From positions 248,001 through 312,000 of the forward strand of contig JAULBX010008883.1 in NCBI GenBank assembly GCA_032358255.1: a stretch of DNA of 64,000 nucleotides. The letters run 5' to 3'. This document shows positions 47,202 through 60,376 of this stretch, one piece after another. Both the position numbers and the translations under genes were made by a program. Source of the DNA: Heterotrichella gracilis (Eukaryota > Sar > Xanthophyceae > Tribonematales > Xanthonemataceae). The notes below the pieces were generated by a model. It was not told where the DNA came from, did not search any database, and saw only the letters and a program-made list of their open reading frames with translations. Position 1 is the first letter of the stretch. Each line of letters begins with the position of its first letter.

Positions 47202-50200
47202 ATGGATGCTCCAGCTAGCCCAGCCCTGTACACACATTGGCTTGCCTCAAGACCACAGGTGAGCGGGCTCAGTGGTACAGTACTATGGTATGGTGCCCTG
47301 GTGCGAGCCAGTGCTCCCCTAACTCCGGGCCTCTGTGCGTTCCCTTTCCGTTTTCCCCTTCATTCTATGTGGTTCCTCTGTCATGCTGAGCCTGAATATA
47401 TGGCATTTAACAATAACTTTGTCTCTGTGCTTTTCCCCTCAAGTTAGTTAGTTAATTACATGCATTCCAGCAATACAGCCATATTAGCAGTCAGTCTTGC
47501 ACATGCGGCGCCACGCAGCTCTTTCTTGCACTGATTGAACCGCTCAATTAAAGATTCCACCCGAGGTCCTTGAGGTCCTTGAGGTCCTTTTTTTTCCTTC
47601 ATGTAGTTGTTGAAAATGAAATATCGTGTACAGGAGCAGCAATCGGTTGCCTTACTGATGCATGGTATGCTGGAGCAAGTTTCCTACAGCTGCTACAAGG
47701 CAGATGCGCAAGGAGAATTGGATGCAGAAGTTGTTGCCAGGTTCGTCAGCGATGTTTTCACCAACGCCGCTTGCGCAAAATCAGTTGATCAAATGCCATG
47801 CCTTCCTAGTCAGCACAGCTTGCCATCGGGCTTTTCGGCCTCCCTGCGTTGTTCTGCTGCTGCTGCTGCGGACAGGCTGTGGGGGCTGTCACAATTGAAG
47901 CAAGAGATTGACCGGTGAGGGGGTAATGCGCAACTGCATGGCATGGCAGCATGCAGTCAATCCAAGGTGACTTTACCTTTGTGTTCCGTATGGTATCATA
48001 TCATGTCCTTACCCGTGCACAGCCCAGGGCAGAGCTGCTCTTTGGTCCCTACAGCACCACTCATGTGCACGTTGCCATGCCGCGTGTCACTGACTGACAA
48101 TCATCAAGCCCACATTGATTGGAGTCTGAATTATTATGGTGCAGTTTGCTTCAAGGTGGCACAGCATGCGGGTGTGAGCCAACTCCCAAGATTGCCAAGC
48201 AGGCCTGCGAGCGCCTGAAGGCATGTAGTCATTGGCCAGGTGAACTTGCCGGGAGTCATTCCCAGGGTTTGGAGTGGCTCACACCTGAGGCACTGAAGAG
48301 CATACTATGTCAGGTTTGTGTGCTGCTACATTGCGTCAAAATAGAATGTTTCCTGGGGTGCAAATCGGGTGCATTTGACCTTTCTGCATTGGTCAAACAA
48401 GGCTATGGGCACAGTGCTGCATCGGGCAATTGTCACCACCTGCTGGGCACATTAACTCAGGGTTTCTTACCCACGCATGCTCCAGGAGGTGGCGAGCATC
48501 TGCATTATACACTGTTTGCTGACTTCTGATCAACACGTGGATGGTTGGTGTGTGCAGGCAACGCTACAGTACCCCATCATGGCCACGCAACATCTACAGG
48601 CAGCAGGAGCTGTAGAGGTGACCTTAAACAGCATTGCTGACAGCACTTGCCAGCACACGCCGCCAACGTCTGGATGCCATGACCAATCATGGATTGCCTC
48701 CAGCGGTGCCACATGCCATTTCAACAGCAGCAGCAACAGCCCCTTGACAATGTGCCTGGCACCTGGAACGACGTTCCACCTGCATGCCGCAACTCAACCC
48801 AATGTCAGCATTGCTACTCAGAGTGGGCACGTCATCTGCATAGCTCCTAGTGAAATCATGACGGGATCACAGGGCCACTTGAAAGTTGATGGGGCCATTG
48901 CCTGCCCTGGAGATGATCTGCAGGTGCACATCGGTTGTCCCAATGGCGCATTGTACCAGCTGGCTCAGGGACACATAGCTTTTGGCACCAGGACAAATTA
49001 CAGTACTGAGAAAGCAGCCAGCAACACTGGGAATGGTCAGCACAGCAACAGTACATTGGACACCTGGCAAACTGTGATGCATGATGGTAGCCTGCTGGCA
49101 CGTTCCAGGTGGGGTGAAGCGCATTGCCTGTTGTCTGGTGCCTGCAAGTATGCCACATAAACAGCTCATTGTAGCAAAACGACTGCCTAAACAATATCAC
49201 TTCAACAATGTACATCATGATGCACTTTATTGCTATTAACTTAAAGAACGTCGAAGGTCACTTGACGTGCAGCAGCTCAACCATGTGTGCAGGCAGGGCG
49301 ATGTGCTGCTGCTTCCGGACGGCAGCATGAGCCAGCCGCTGGAGGCTGATTGGTGCCAGCACAGCTGTCCTTCTGGAAGAGACCAAGGGGTGCCACGGTT
49401 GAGGACCAGCATGACAGGCAAGTGACCCAGCCCATGGATTGGTTCAAACCTTAAAAGCCCGAACTCCAATTCCTGTAGGTGTCTTCTCCTCCTGTCTGCT
49501 GTTGGTACATTGATCAACGCTGTACTAGGCTTTTGGTAATGACTATGGCCATGCTTTCCAGTGAGCATGGCATTGCAGCCTGTTGCTGCACTCCCATACC
49601 ACATTGATCTCCAGCGCAGGGGTGCGTGTGATTGAGCTAGTGCCATCATGCCTGGCTAGCGCTGCTGAGTGCGAGGCGCTGTATGCTGTGCATGAGGTGA
49701 TAAATGAGGTGGCAAGGGGGCCCACATCCCGCATGGCGGGTGCAACTTTGGAGGCGATTATTGACAAAGTACGTCTGGGAGATATCCAGGGCACGTTTTA
49801 AGTACCGGTAGTACTAATTAAAATTTAACAATACAAAACATTTCTGAACTCACTATGGAACCGTAAAGCTTCATTATGTCTCCAAACTTAAGGGTTTAGG
49901 GTGTACGGATTACATTTATCTTTCGTTAAAAACATGCATGCATTTCAAGGCTGACCGCCTCCATCAACTCATATCTTTGCTCATGCCCTCTGCAGGCTGT
50001 GGCTAGTGCCGGTGGCCTACCCGCAGCGCCAAGCCTCCCATCCCCCCTTGACCTCCTTCCCCTACGCACCATCCGCCAGGCGCAGCGTGGCTCAGGAGAC
50101 GTCATCATCCTGCGGCAGGACGGCACCTGTCTCACCACCCGTGCTGATGGCAGCCATTGCGTGCACCACGCGCAACCTGATTGCGCCATGGATGTGAGTC

Positions 50201-53200
50201 CCGAGGGAGCATGGAGGGTGGAGGTGGCTGGGTATGCTGCTGTGGCTGGCAGCAGTGGGAGCATGAGTATGGAGGTGGCTCCAGGTGAGTGTCAAAGGCA
50301 ATGCTGCTGCATGGATGCCTCTCTGAATGGTCCAAAGTTGTGCATGTTTAGTGCACCCATGATAGATGAAAGCACGGCTTGCGCATACAACATCCCATCT
50401 ACTAGCAACCCATGCACGGGCACTGATTTTTGATGAAATTAGCAACATTATTATTCCGCAGGGCTGTATTTGGAGGCAGACCATGACACCAGCTCCTGCC
50501 AAGTGCGCCTGCCATGTGGCGCCTGCCTGCTTCTCTGTGGCCGCCATATGGCGCTGGTATCTGCAGGGGTGCATGTCAGCATGGCGGCCCTCCGTAGCGA
50601 TTTGCACCAGGTGGCAGCCCAGCAGGCATTTGATTCAGCATCCCCGCCACCAGCTTTTGCAGCCAATGCAGCAACATTGCAAGATGGTAGTGCAGGATGC
50701 ATAAAGGATGTAAGTGGCTTGGCAGTGGAGCAGGAGGCCCAGGGCAGTGAGGAAGGCGCAGCAACATGCAGCAGCTCTATGCCATGTGACCCTATCCAAC
50801 AGGCCAGTAGGTGAGGGCCAGACAGCAGGCATTCAGGTCAGCAGCGTGACTAATGGTGGAGCTTGTGTGCCTGATGAAGAACCATCACATGCGGACGAGC
50901 AACAGGGAATGTCAGGCTGTCAGGGTACTTCATCTGCATGCAGCAAAGATAAGAAAGCTACACCTGCAGCGGCAGCACATGCAGGCGTCTCATGCAATCA
51001 TGGCTGCAGGGCAGTAGATGCCTCCCTACAGGTTGTGCAGCAACTAGGCCTTGCCTTCCGCGCCTGCTTGATTGTGGATATGGCCACTGGGTGCACTGCG
51101 CATGTGGCGCCTCCCAGGCAAGCAGCCGCTGGCAGCTTCAGCCTGTGCAGGACAGCCCCACAGCAACCACCAGCAGTGGCAGATTACGAGGGAAACATTG
51201 CCGCCCGGGAGGTGCGCGAGGTCAAGCAAATTGAGGAGGCCAGTGCAGAGGTTGGAAGCTCCCGGGGTCATGTGATGGAGGCGGCAGCAGCTGATGGACC
51301 AGTAGCTGGGGCAGATGGTGGCACAACTGCATCATCAGCTCAGGATGCGGCCATGAAATCTTCCCCTTCAGCGCTGGAGGTTGATGCCGCACAGAGGAGC
51401 GTGGAGACTGATATGGTCACAGATCAGGTGACTGATCATGGTGTCCCAAATTGGTGCCTGCAGTGGCACACAGAGGACGACCCGCTGTTTGACACACAGC
51501 CTCCACTGGACGAGGATGGCCCCCAAGGCACCGATTCTCTTATGGAGCGAGCCTATTGCCTGGCCCTGCCCCCCACCCGGACATTCCTTGTGTAACCCGG
51601 CTGGTGGGGGTGGGAGGTGCTGCACCCCGCCACGCTGCAGCGCTGCATCCAGCAAGCAGGGGAGGGGCACACAAGCAGGCAGGTGGAGTGCGCAGAGACA
51701 GCTGCAGGGCCAGGGTCGATGCCTCACATGCTGGTGGTGCACGAGCAGCGGGAGCCTGTGGGGAGGAGCATCTGGGAGTACAGGGCGGTGGCAGTGGGGA
51801 CAGGTGGCGAGGTGTCGCATGTGGGTGCTGGGGCGGAGGTCATGGCGACGGGCCGCACCGCACTTCCACCTGGTGCGTGTGGAGGTGGGGTGGGTGGGAC
51901 GCCTGGTGCTGCTGCTGAAGTGCAGCGGCTGGAGCGCATGTTTGGGAGAGAATTGAAGGGGGACCATGCTGGAGTCAAGCCAGACTGGGTGCGATGCAAA
52001 TGGCATGTTGGTGAAAAAAATTAGAATCTTGATCAAATGCTTGCTTTGCTGACACTGTGCGTTATTGTACACCAGCGTATGCCAGTGGGTGTCAGCATAT
52101 TCCCTGCTGCAAGGTGATTTTGAGCTGCAAGGTTGTGGTTGTGTGCACATGCCCTGCAGAGCCTGCAATCAACATGCACAGGCACTCAGACAGGGTGCGT
52201 GGTTGCAGGATGCACTGGACAGTGCCTGCCCTGACATGCACCAACTGCTGGGCGACTTCCCACCAGATGAACCACCCAGCCCTGGCATCACCAATGGCGG
52301 TGTGTACCCGCCGGGTGCAGGTCCGAGCTACGGGCGCACTGCTCTCAGACTGGCCGCCTGCGCTTCTCCCGGCAGGCAGCGTGGGGTGCACAGGCCCCCG
52401 CACAGTGTGTTTGAAACAATGGGAGGGGAGGAGGAGGAAGGAGGCCTGTTGGCGGCATGGGGCGCATGGGGCGCAGACCCTGTGGGGTGTGAAGGGGAGG
52501 GTGCACAGCCTGCTGGGCCAGCGGGAGGGCAGGGTGCTGGCACACAGATTGTGAAGCAGCCTGTAAAAGCCTCAGCCACTTTGTTTGATGGGGTGCGGCA
52601 GCTTGTAGTGAAATGCAAAAAAGGGTTGGCTGTTTTTATAACCCTGCATGACATTTGGACCAGATGGAGTGGTAAACGGTGTCCATCAGCACACTGTCAG
52701 TGATTGACACATAGCCGTGATCCGCACACCTCAATTGTTCCCATCATGCCTGTGCTCACGCAGGTGGAGCACCTGTGCCGCGACGCCGACTCAGCTCCTA
52801 CATCTGCGCGCCCAGCGAAACCCAAATCACGCACGTCATGCCGCCGCGGGACGCCATCCAGAGGCACAGCCACCCCCCCACCACCCTGGCCACCTCCAAG
52901 CAGCCCAGCACCCACCACCGACACCCCCAAGCGCCCGCTGCGCGCCACCAGACTGTCGTCAGACATGCTACTCAGACTGCGGCCACATCCGAGCAGCATT
53001 GATCAGTCACGCTGGGCGGTGGACCCGCCGCATGTGCACTTTGGCACGGTGGCCGTGGGCAGCATGAGCATGCGCCAAGTGGCGGTGGCCAACCTGGGCA
53101 GGGTGCCTGGGCGGTTCCAGGTGCAGGGCAAGGTGGCGGGCCGCTGAGGGTGGAGTACAAGGCAGGACCGCTGGCGGGGGGGCTTCAGGTGGGTAGCTCA

Positions 53201-53745
53201 GGCAGGGTCACTGTGTGCCACGCTGACCATTACCGCATGCAGCGCTGCTGGCGCTGTCTGCACTCGTGCGCGCACTCAGGGATACATTAAATGCGGTGGT
53301 TTTTATGCAAATTTTGGCGACATGCTGACGGTGATCAATATGATGGAGCGGCTTGGATGCTTTGCGTTCCGCAGCAGCTGCACTCGATCGCACTGCACCT
53401 GGGCCTCAGGCGGCCTGCTTTGCGTTGGCAATATTGATACATTAATTGAATACATTAATGTGGATACGGTAATATGCAGGGATGTTGCATGCAAGAACAT
53501 GCGCTAGTTGCATAATCATCTGAAGCTCCTGTACCAGCGTCCTGTCATACAGTGCATACCATGGCTATGTGTATGACTCATGTGTGAAGTAACACCTTGC
53601 ACCTCCCTGTCGCCAGGTCCCGCTACGCCTGGTCCTGAGCCCCACCACCCCTGGCAGCTGGGTGGAGGAGGTGCGGGTGCGCACCAAGGTGGGGGTGCTG
53701 GTCCTGTCACTGTCAGCGCTGGTCATTGAGGAGAAGCAGCACTAG
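47202..53745 (+). pseudogene. PF6/SPAG17-like central-pair protein gene, apparently damaged
   Basis: Supported exons: 47202-47258 (possible ATG exon), 47634-47914, 48023-48155, 48191-48313, 48558-49108, 49579-49768, 49996-50284, 50462-50709, 50837-about 52000, about 52150-52500, 52764-53165 and 53617-53745 (TAG). Phases agree across most junctions. The tail resembles SPAG17: an ASH/PapD-like strand set (DPPHVHFGTVAVGS, VAVANLGRVPGRFQV, PLRVEYKAGP, then SWVEEVRVRTKVGVL). Earlier parts have the DGT and DGS turns typical of that protein (ILRQDGTCLTTRADGSH). Two breaks are visible: TAA at 51593 inside a block that continues in the same frame (RTFLV, stop, PGWWGWEVLHP), and a one-base frame loss near 53139. 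A third frame change at 48156-48190 may be a tiny intron. The long SPAG17 N-terminus is not seen. PF6 is needed for the C1a projection and flagellar beating. Confidence 0.6.
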
Positions 53746-54816
53746 TGATGGATATGCCAGAGTAACTGCCAGAGGTGGCAATTGGAATCTGCGTGACACT
53801 GCCAATTAGGCTTTGTGCTGCGTAGTATACAATGTCCACTAAATTACTGAGTAATTTATAAGTTTTCAACGCTTTATGCAAAATTGATTTTATTTTTGCT
53901 TGTCGAGTCACAGTGGTGCGTGCTGCAGCAAATGAAATTTTCTGTGGCCCACGGGGTGTTATAATAATTTCCTGCTGAGTCAGGCTTTCAGCTTGTATTG
54001 CTGAACAGTCCAAGCGCCGGGCATCATTTTAGTTCATGGTCTTTAGATCATTACAAGCTAACCTGGCAGAGGTGCAACCTCTGAGGTGCAACCATGCGTC
54101 GGCTGGCTAAGCTTTGAACAATTATTCCTATCCTATAGGAATGAATGCAGAATGCCCTACTGCTTACCCTTGCCAGCTGGCAGCGAATCAGTGCTAAACG
54201 GAAGGTAAATTGATCTAAAATACACCACACGGTGTTCCAGTAGTACAAAAATATGAACACATAACGTAAGTCACGATGTGGAAAACAGGTGCACCCGACT
54301 GGTCATGAGCACACTGAACGGCAAACATGGCGAGACACCCTTTTCAGGGCGTTCCATGACTGGATCAAGCACAAAATGCGAGTCCAGTTGCAGCTGCATC
54401 TATACTTTGGCGGTAGCTCAGTGAAAACCTACAACTGTGCTGGTACTATACAGAAAACAACGGAATGAAGGCCTGCCGATGCGCTGCAGTGACACACACT
54501 GCAGCTGCATGTGGCGATGAGCATGACACCCTGTGCAGCTCATCCAAGCCCCATGGCAAGCTGCCAGGCGAGGTGCAGCGGGAGGGCTTGGCACCAGAAT
54601 GCCAAATGAATGGTAAAGAAACGGGGTAGTACATATAACGATGCGCTGGCCCTTCCTAAGCCCAGCCCTGCATGCGAGCCCTGCGTGCGAGCAGGTGCTG
54701 ATCATGATGATCGCAGCTGAACCAACAGCAAGGGCAATACGATACGATATGAGGACCTATCACCAGGTCCTATTAGTATCTTATTCCCATGCCAACCCTG
54801 GGACCCAGTGCAGCGC
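53746..54816. other. Convergent intergenic region
   Basis: About 1.1 kb between the PF6-like gene and the stop of RNR1. It should hold both 3' UTRs. A near-direct repeat of GAGGTGCAACC occurs at 54069-54091. No tRNA or open frame is supported. Confidence 0.5.
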
Positions 54817-57800
54817 TTATGAGCCGCACATGAGGCAGGAGTCCTTGTTCTCCAGGCTGCACACCATGGCTGCCAGCTGGCGCTCGCGGTCCATCTCCTC
54901 ATCCACAGAGGTCACCTTCTTCACCACCACAAGGTTCTCCTGCAGGGCCAGGCACCACATGTCAGAGGGTTGCTCCACCACCGCAAACAGCACACACCAC
55001 TACACAGGCATTGGTCTCCAACATCCCAACTAGTGCAAACAGCATGGCAAAGGATGCACAATTACTGAGGTGCAGCAGCATTTCTATGACTAGAGTTGCC
55101 TGCACTGTGCAACCGCTGCATGTAAATTTGTAGCTGATTTGCTATTACGGTATATACATATATTCTAACCATTGCACACCAAAGCAACTGAATATTGGAA
55201 GAAGCAAAATACCATTGCAATTATCATAATTTGCAACATCATCATCATGACATGAAACATCATCATGCTTTGTAGCATAATATGCAGTCCCCACCTTCTC
55301 TGCCTCCTCCTCCTCCTTGAGCACCCGCGTGGCCTCCTTCTTGGCGGCGTTGGAGGCCTGCGTCTTGGCCAGCGCCTGCGTGTCCACAGTGAACTTGATG
55401 GCGTCCGCAGCGGCGCGCGTACGCAGATAGTACATGCCCGTCTTGAGACCCTTCTTCCAGGCGTAGAAGTGCAGGCTGGTGAGCTTGCCAAAGTTGGGGT
55501 CGCTCATGTGCACGTTGAAGCTCTGTGACTGGTCGATGAAGGCGCCGCGGTCAGCCGCCATGTCCACCAGCACGCGCTGCTTGATCTCCCACACCGTCTT
55601 GTACAGCGCCTTGAGGTCGTCGGGCATGTCGATCTCCTGCACGAGGCGGGAGGGGCACAGGTCAAGGAGGGGATTGGGATGAATGACATTAATCACATGC
55701 AGGCGTAGAATGTGGACTCCACACAGCGTTGGTGTACACATGCAGTCCACATGACCACCTTTGCCGCCTCACAGGCATCTCATAAGAAGACAGCGCCGCA
55801 TGCACAGCACCCACAGCCACAGCACGATACCCTGCGCACCCAACCCCAAACCCTAACCATCACCACCACCCCAATCCGCACCTGCACGCTGCCGTTGTAT
55901 GCCACCAGCTCGTTCTTGAGCTCGGGGTTCCACTTGCCCATCTTGGTGAGGTCATGCAGCAGGTGCTGGTTGACCACGGTGAACTCCCCAGACAGCACGC
56001 GGCGCACGTAGATGTTGGAGGTGTAGGGCTCAAAGCACTCGTTGTTGCCCAGGATCTGGCTGGTGGAGGCGGTGGGCATGGGCGCCAGCAGCAGCGAGTT
56101 CCGCACGCCGTGGCTGGCGATGCTGCGCCGCAGCTCGTCCCAGTCGTACCTGCAGGGAGGGGTCAGGGTTTAGAGGGAGGAAATTAGGGTTTTGACGATT
56201 AAGGGAGGTGAGTGCATGTGGTTGAAAGGGTGCACTACCGGGTAAATCACCCTGGTTCTGTGTGGCCCCTTCTGGCAGGTCCCCATGCAGCATTGTAGCG
56301 GGTCACACCTTGCATGTATTATGACAGCACTTGCATGGCTGAAACCCTTTCACCATGCTGCCCTACCTCTCTGATGGCGCCTTGACATCCCACATGTCGT
56401 GCTGCAGCACACCCTTGGACACCGGGCTGCCCTCGTATGTCTCGTAGGGGCCGTGCTCCTTGGCCAGCTGGTTGGATGAGAGCAGCGCATTGTAGTACAC
56501 GCACTCAAAGATCTCCTTGTTCAGCTGGGCGGCCGCGGGCGAGTCAAAGGGCAGGCCCAGCAGGATGAAGGCGTCAGCCAGGCCCTGCAGCAAGGGAGGG
56601 GTACAATTGAGGGAATGAGAGGGGAGATGGACAGATGTACATGCTCTGCATTTGCAAGCTGTGCCTGTGCCTGTGGCGCATCTGGATGTGCGATATATGT
56701 GCTGCTTTGCCTTTAGCACAAGTGTTGTGATCTCAAAGAAATGCATTGTCCCATGTCAAAGGCATGGCGTGCGAGCAAATCTGTGTGCGCCTGGCGTTGC
56801 GGTGCTCACCTGGACGCCGATGCCGATTGGCCTGTGCCTCATGTTTGACCTGCGCGCCGTCTCCACTGGGTAGAAGTTGATGTCGATGATCTTGTTCAGG
56901 TTGCGGGTCACCACCTGGGTGATCTCGGCAAGCTTCTCAAAGTCAAAGTACCTGCGCAAGGGAGGGAACACGCATGAGGACAGCAAAGGAACACAGCAGC
57001 AGGACAACGCCCTTGAAATCAGTATTATATTACAGCTGTCCAGCACAAATTCCAGATCAGCCCTTGAGACATGGCACAGACCACTGGCTGCAGCTGACCA
57101 CTGGCAGGCTGATTTGCTGCACAGGCATGCCATCATGAGCATGGTGAGCGCCGCCCAGTCAACCCTAAAGCCGGGTATAGGGTCTAGGATTTGTGCACCC
57201 ACTGACCTGTTCTGGTGGTCCAGGCTGCCGATGAGCTTGGCTGAGCGGCCGGGCGTGGGGCGGATCTCCTTGACAAAGCGCGGCAGCGCGATGGAGGCCA
57301 GGTTGCACACGGCTGTCTCATCGGGGGAGGTGAACTCCACGATCTCTGTGCACAGGTTGGAGCACTTGATGGTGCCCAGGTTCTGCTGGTTGGACTTCCT
57401 GTGGGCGGGCGGGCAAAGGCGGGAATGTGAGTACTGGGTATGGTGTCACATGGGTGGGTGGCCACCACCGCCCATTGTGAATGCACACCGTAGCTGCAGC
57501 TGTCGCATCTCACACACACTGGCTGAACACATCCTGATCCAACATGCGCAAATGCCTGCTGCCAGGGTCGCATACCATTGCATGTATAAGAGCACCCATG
57601 ATGCACACAAGTACCGCCCAAACCCCCTGCCGCACCTGTTGCATGTGTCCTTGAACAGCATGTAGGGGTTGCCCGTCTCCACCTGGCTCTCCATGATGGC
57701 AAACCACACCTGCTGCGCCTTCACCACCTTGCGTGCGCGGCCCTCGCGCTCGTACCTGCACACCAGGCAACAGGGGTCAGCACACAACCTGGTGCATTGT

Positions 57801-60376
57801 TCAACACACCATCAACCACCAAAGCCCTCAGCCTCATCATGCCGTTCCAACAGTGACAGCAGCACACCACAACCACTCCCTGCCTGGACGGCCTCTGTCA
57901 GCTTCCCACACATTTTGGAAGGACATACAAGATGAAGGAACAGGGACTGTACTAGACCATCTACAGAGCTGTTACAAGCCCCAGTGCAAGGCCAAGGTTT
58001 AGGGTTTAGGGCAGCCCACTCACTTGAGATACAGCGTCTCAAACTCGTCTCCCCAGGTGTCAGCCAGGCCAGGCGCCTCGTTGGGGCAGAACAGCGACCA
58101 GTGCTCGTTTGCCTCCACGCGCTTCATGAACAGGTCGTTCACCCACAGGCCGTAGAAAAGGTCGCGGGCGCGCGCCTCCTCCTTGCCGTGGTTCTTGCGC
58201 AGGTCAAGGAAGTCAAACACATCTGCAGGGGGGGCAGGGTGGAAGGGGTGAGCCAGGGGCCAGTGGTGGTAGGTTTGTGTGGTGCAGCCGCTTGGCTATC
58301 CAGTGCACAGAGCCGCAAGTTGGCATTGCAGTGGTTGGTATCAAAGGGTTACAGGCATGCTGGGATGCCGGTAGATGTGAGACTTTAAACGACTGGGTTG
58401 CCAGGCGGGTGTGGTGCCTCGTACCCGCGTGCCATGGCTCGATGTAGATGGCAAACGCGCCCTTGCGCTTACCGCCGCCCTGGTCCACATAGCGGGCGGT
58501 GTCGTTGAACACGCGCAGCATGGGCACAATGCCGTTGGAGGTGCCGTTGGTGCCGCGGATGTAGCTGCCAGTAGCCCTGCACAAGGGGCGCACACAGAGT
58601 GAGCTGACAGCGTCTTGCTGTACAAGTGAGTTGTGTACTGGTATCAACCTTGTGTGCGAGCATAGCATGCAGCTCAGTCACTTGGCCTGACTATCCAATT
58701 GGTGGCAAACTGGCAAGTAGTTTTTGCCTTCTCCAAGCAGCGGTTTGTGGTGGGTAAACTTGAACAGCAACCCAGTTTATGCAACTCACGTGTAAAGGCT
58801 TACTGGCCTTACCTGATGCAGTGGATGGACAGCCCAATGCCGCCAGCGCTCTTGGAGATGGCAGCGCACTCCTTCAGGGTGTCGTAGATGCCCTCAATGG
58901 AGTCATTCTTCATGCAGATCAGGAAGCAGGAGCTCAGCTGGGGCCTGGGGGTGCCCGCGTTGAAGAGGGTGGGGGAGGCATGGGTGAACCACCGCTCAGA
59001 CAGCAGGTGGTAGGTCTGGATGGCAGCATCCACATCTTCCTTGTGGATGCCCACAGACACCCGCATCAGCATGTGCTGGGGCCGCTCCACCACCTTGCCG
59101 TTGATCCTCAGCAGGTAGGACCGCTCCAAGGTCTGCGTGAAGCAGTGGGTGTGTGAACAAGGGGAGCCGAGGGACACAAGGGTGTGTGAGGCGGCAGGAG
59201 GACGGCCCAAGGAGGCTACCAGTGGGGGGGTGGCTCACAAGCGTGGGTTTGCTGTCATGGCAGGCTAGGATCAAGTTGTAAAATACATATTGCTATACAA
59301 GCGGTGAAAGGGAAGGCAGATATACAAGAGCAAAGGACCTTGATGGCTGGCATCAGTCTAGGCTTGGCCATGTGGATGCTAAGATGTACGGCAAAACCCA
59401 AACTCCACCCACACTGGCTATGGGATTGAGGGATACGTTGAAAGTAACAAGACTGGCTATGTTTGACAAGACCAGGGCAGCCGGCAGGCTTGTGGGCAGC
59501 CACAGCATCTTGGCATCTTGCAGCAGGCCTACCTTGAAACCAAAGTAGTCGTAGTCATAGTCCCTGTCGTAGATAATCTCGCTGTCAAGGCGCTTGGCGT
59601 GCTACAGGTTCACAAAAGGGGTGCGTGTCAGCAAAGCGCCAACTGCGTGCTTGAATCAGTTTGCATCTGGGCGACAGCTCATTTTGGTTTGAAATGGACC
59701 CACATACCTCCAGGATAATCTCGTACACGTCCGTTGCAACCAAAGGCGCAGGCTGGCTGTTCTTTGGGTTGACGTGGTTGTACATAATCTTCACCCTGCG
59801 CAAGGAACACGTCCGTCAAGGGCCACCCGTGATGCACATTCAATGGGCATTCAAACATAACACCATTCAAACCACGTACGTCTCACTGAAGCTCTTCAGC
59901 GTGTTCTTGTGGAGGTTGGAGACTGCGATTCTGGCTGCCAGCTGCAAGTTCACACAGAGAGTTAGCTACGGGGAGAAGTTAAGGACGTGCAGCAGGTGCA
60001 GATTTGTCGAGGCTTACCAGGGCATAGTCAGGATGGGTGGCAGTCATCGAAGCGGCCGTCTCTGCTGCAAGCTCGTCCAGCTCGCTTGTGGTGACGCCCT
60101 TGTACACACCCGTTGTGACCTTCTGGGCGACCAGCACCTGCAGCGTAGGGACACCATAGCTCAGCACCAGCAAACGATGGCGTTGTCTGTTTCCATCCCA
60201 ACTGCTCACAGCAGGCAGGCCACGCAGCAGGAGTTACACACCAAGGCACCCACAGCGGGCAAACTCACCGGGTCACAGAACTCTGGGTTGAGCCCATAGG
60301 AGAGCTTGTTGATTCTGGCTGTGATCTTGTCGAAATGGACCTGCTCCTGCCTGCCGTCGCGCTTGACGACGTACAT
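54817..60376 (-). CDS. RNR1: Ribonucleotide reductase large subunit, class Ia
   Basis: Fifteen exons in phase: 60269-60376 (ATG), 60018-60137, 59880-59941, 59708-59795, 59533-59601, 58813-59132, 58425-58576, 58024-58222, 57636-57755, 57207-57398, 56810-56951, 56367-56584, 55882-56149, 55295-55636, 54817-54939 (TAA), 840 residues. It reduces ribonucleotide diphosphates to deoxy forms together with the small R2 subunit in the cytosol. The ATP cone (about 1-90) starts [13 protein letters not shown]. Active-site residues fall on human numbering: Cys218 (QLSSCF), Asn427-Cys429-Glu431 (NLCTE), Cys444 (CNLAS). Redox Cys pair at the tail is CLMCGS. An insertion of about 17 residues after CNLASIAL ([20 protein letters not shown]) is shared with plant RNR1. 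The start is fixed by this numbering. RNR1 is usually S-phase and damage induced; no motif was found to show it. Confidence 0.98.

Noticed and set aside
51593-51595. TAA read as an amino acid (altered genetic code)
   Set aside because: RNR1 and the second F-box gene end in TAA, and several conserved genes here end in TAG, so both codons are normal stops in this genome.
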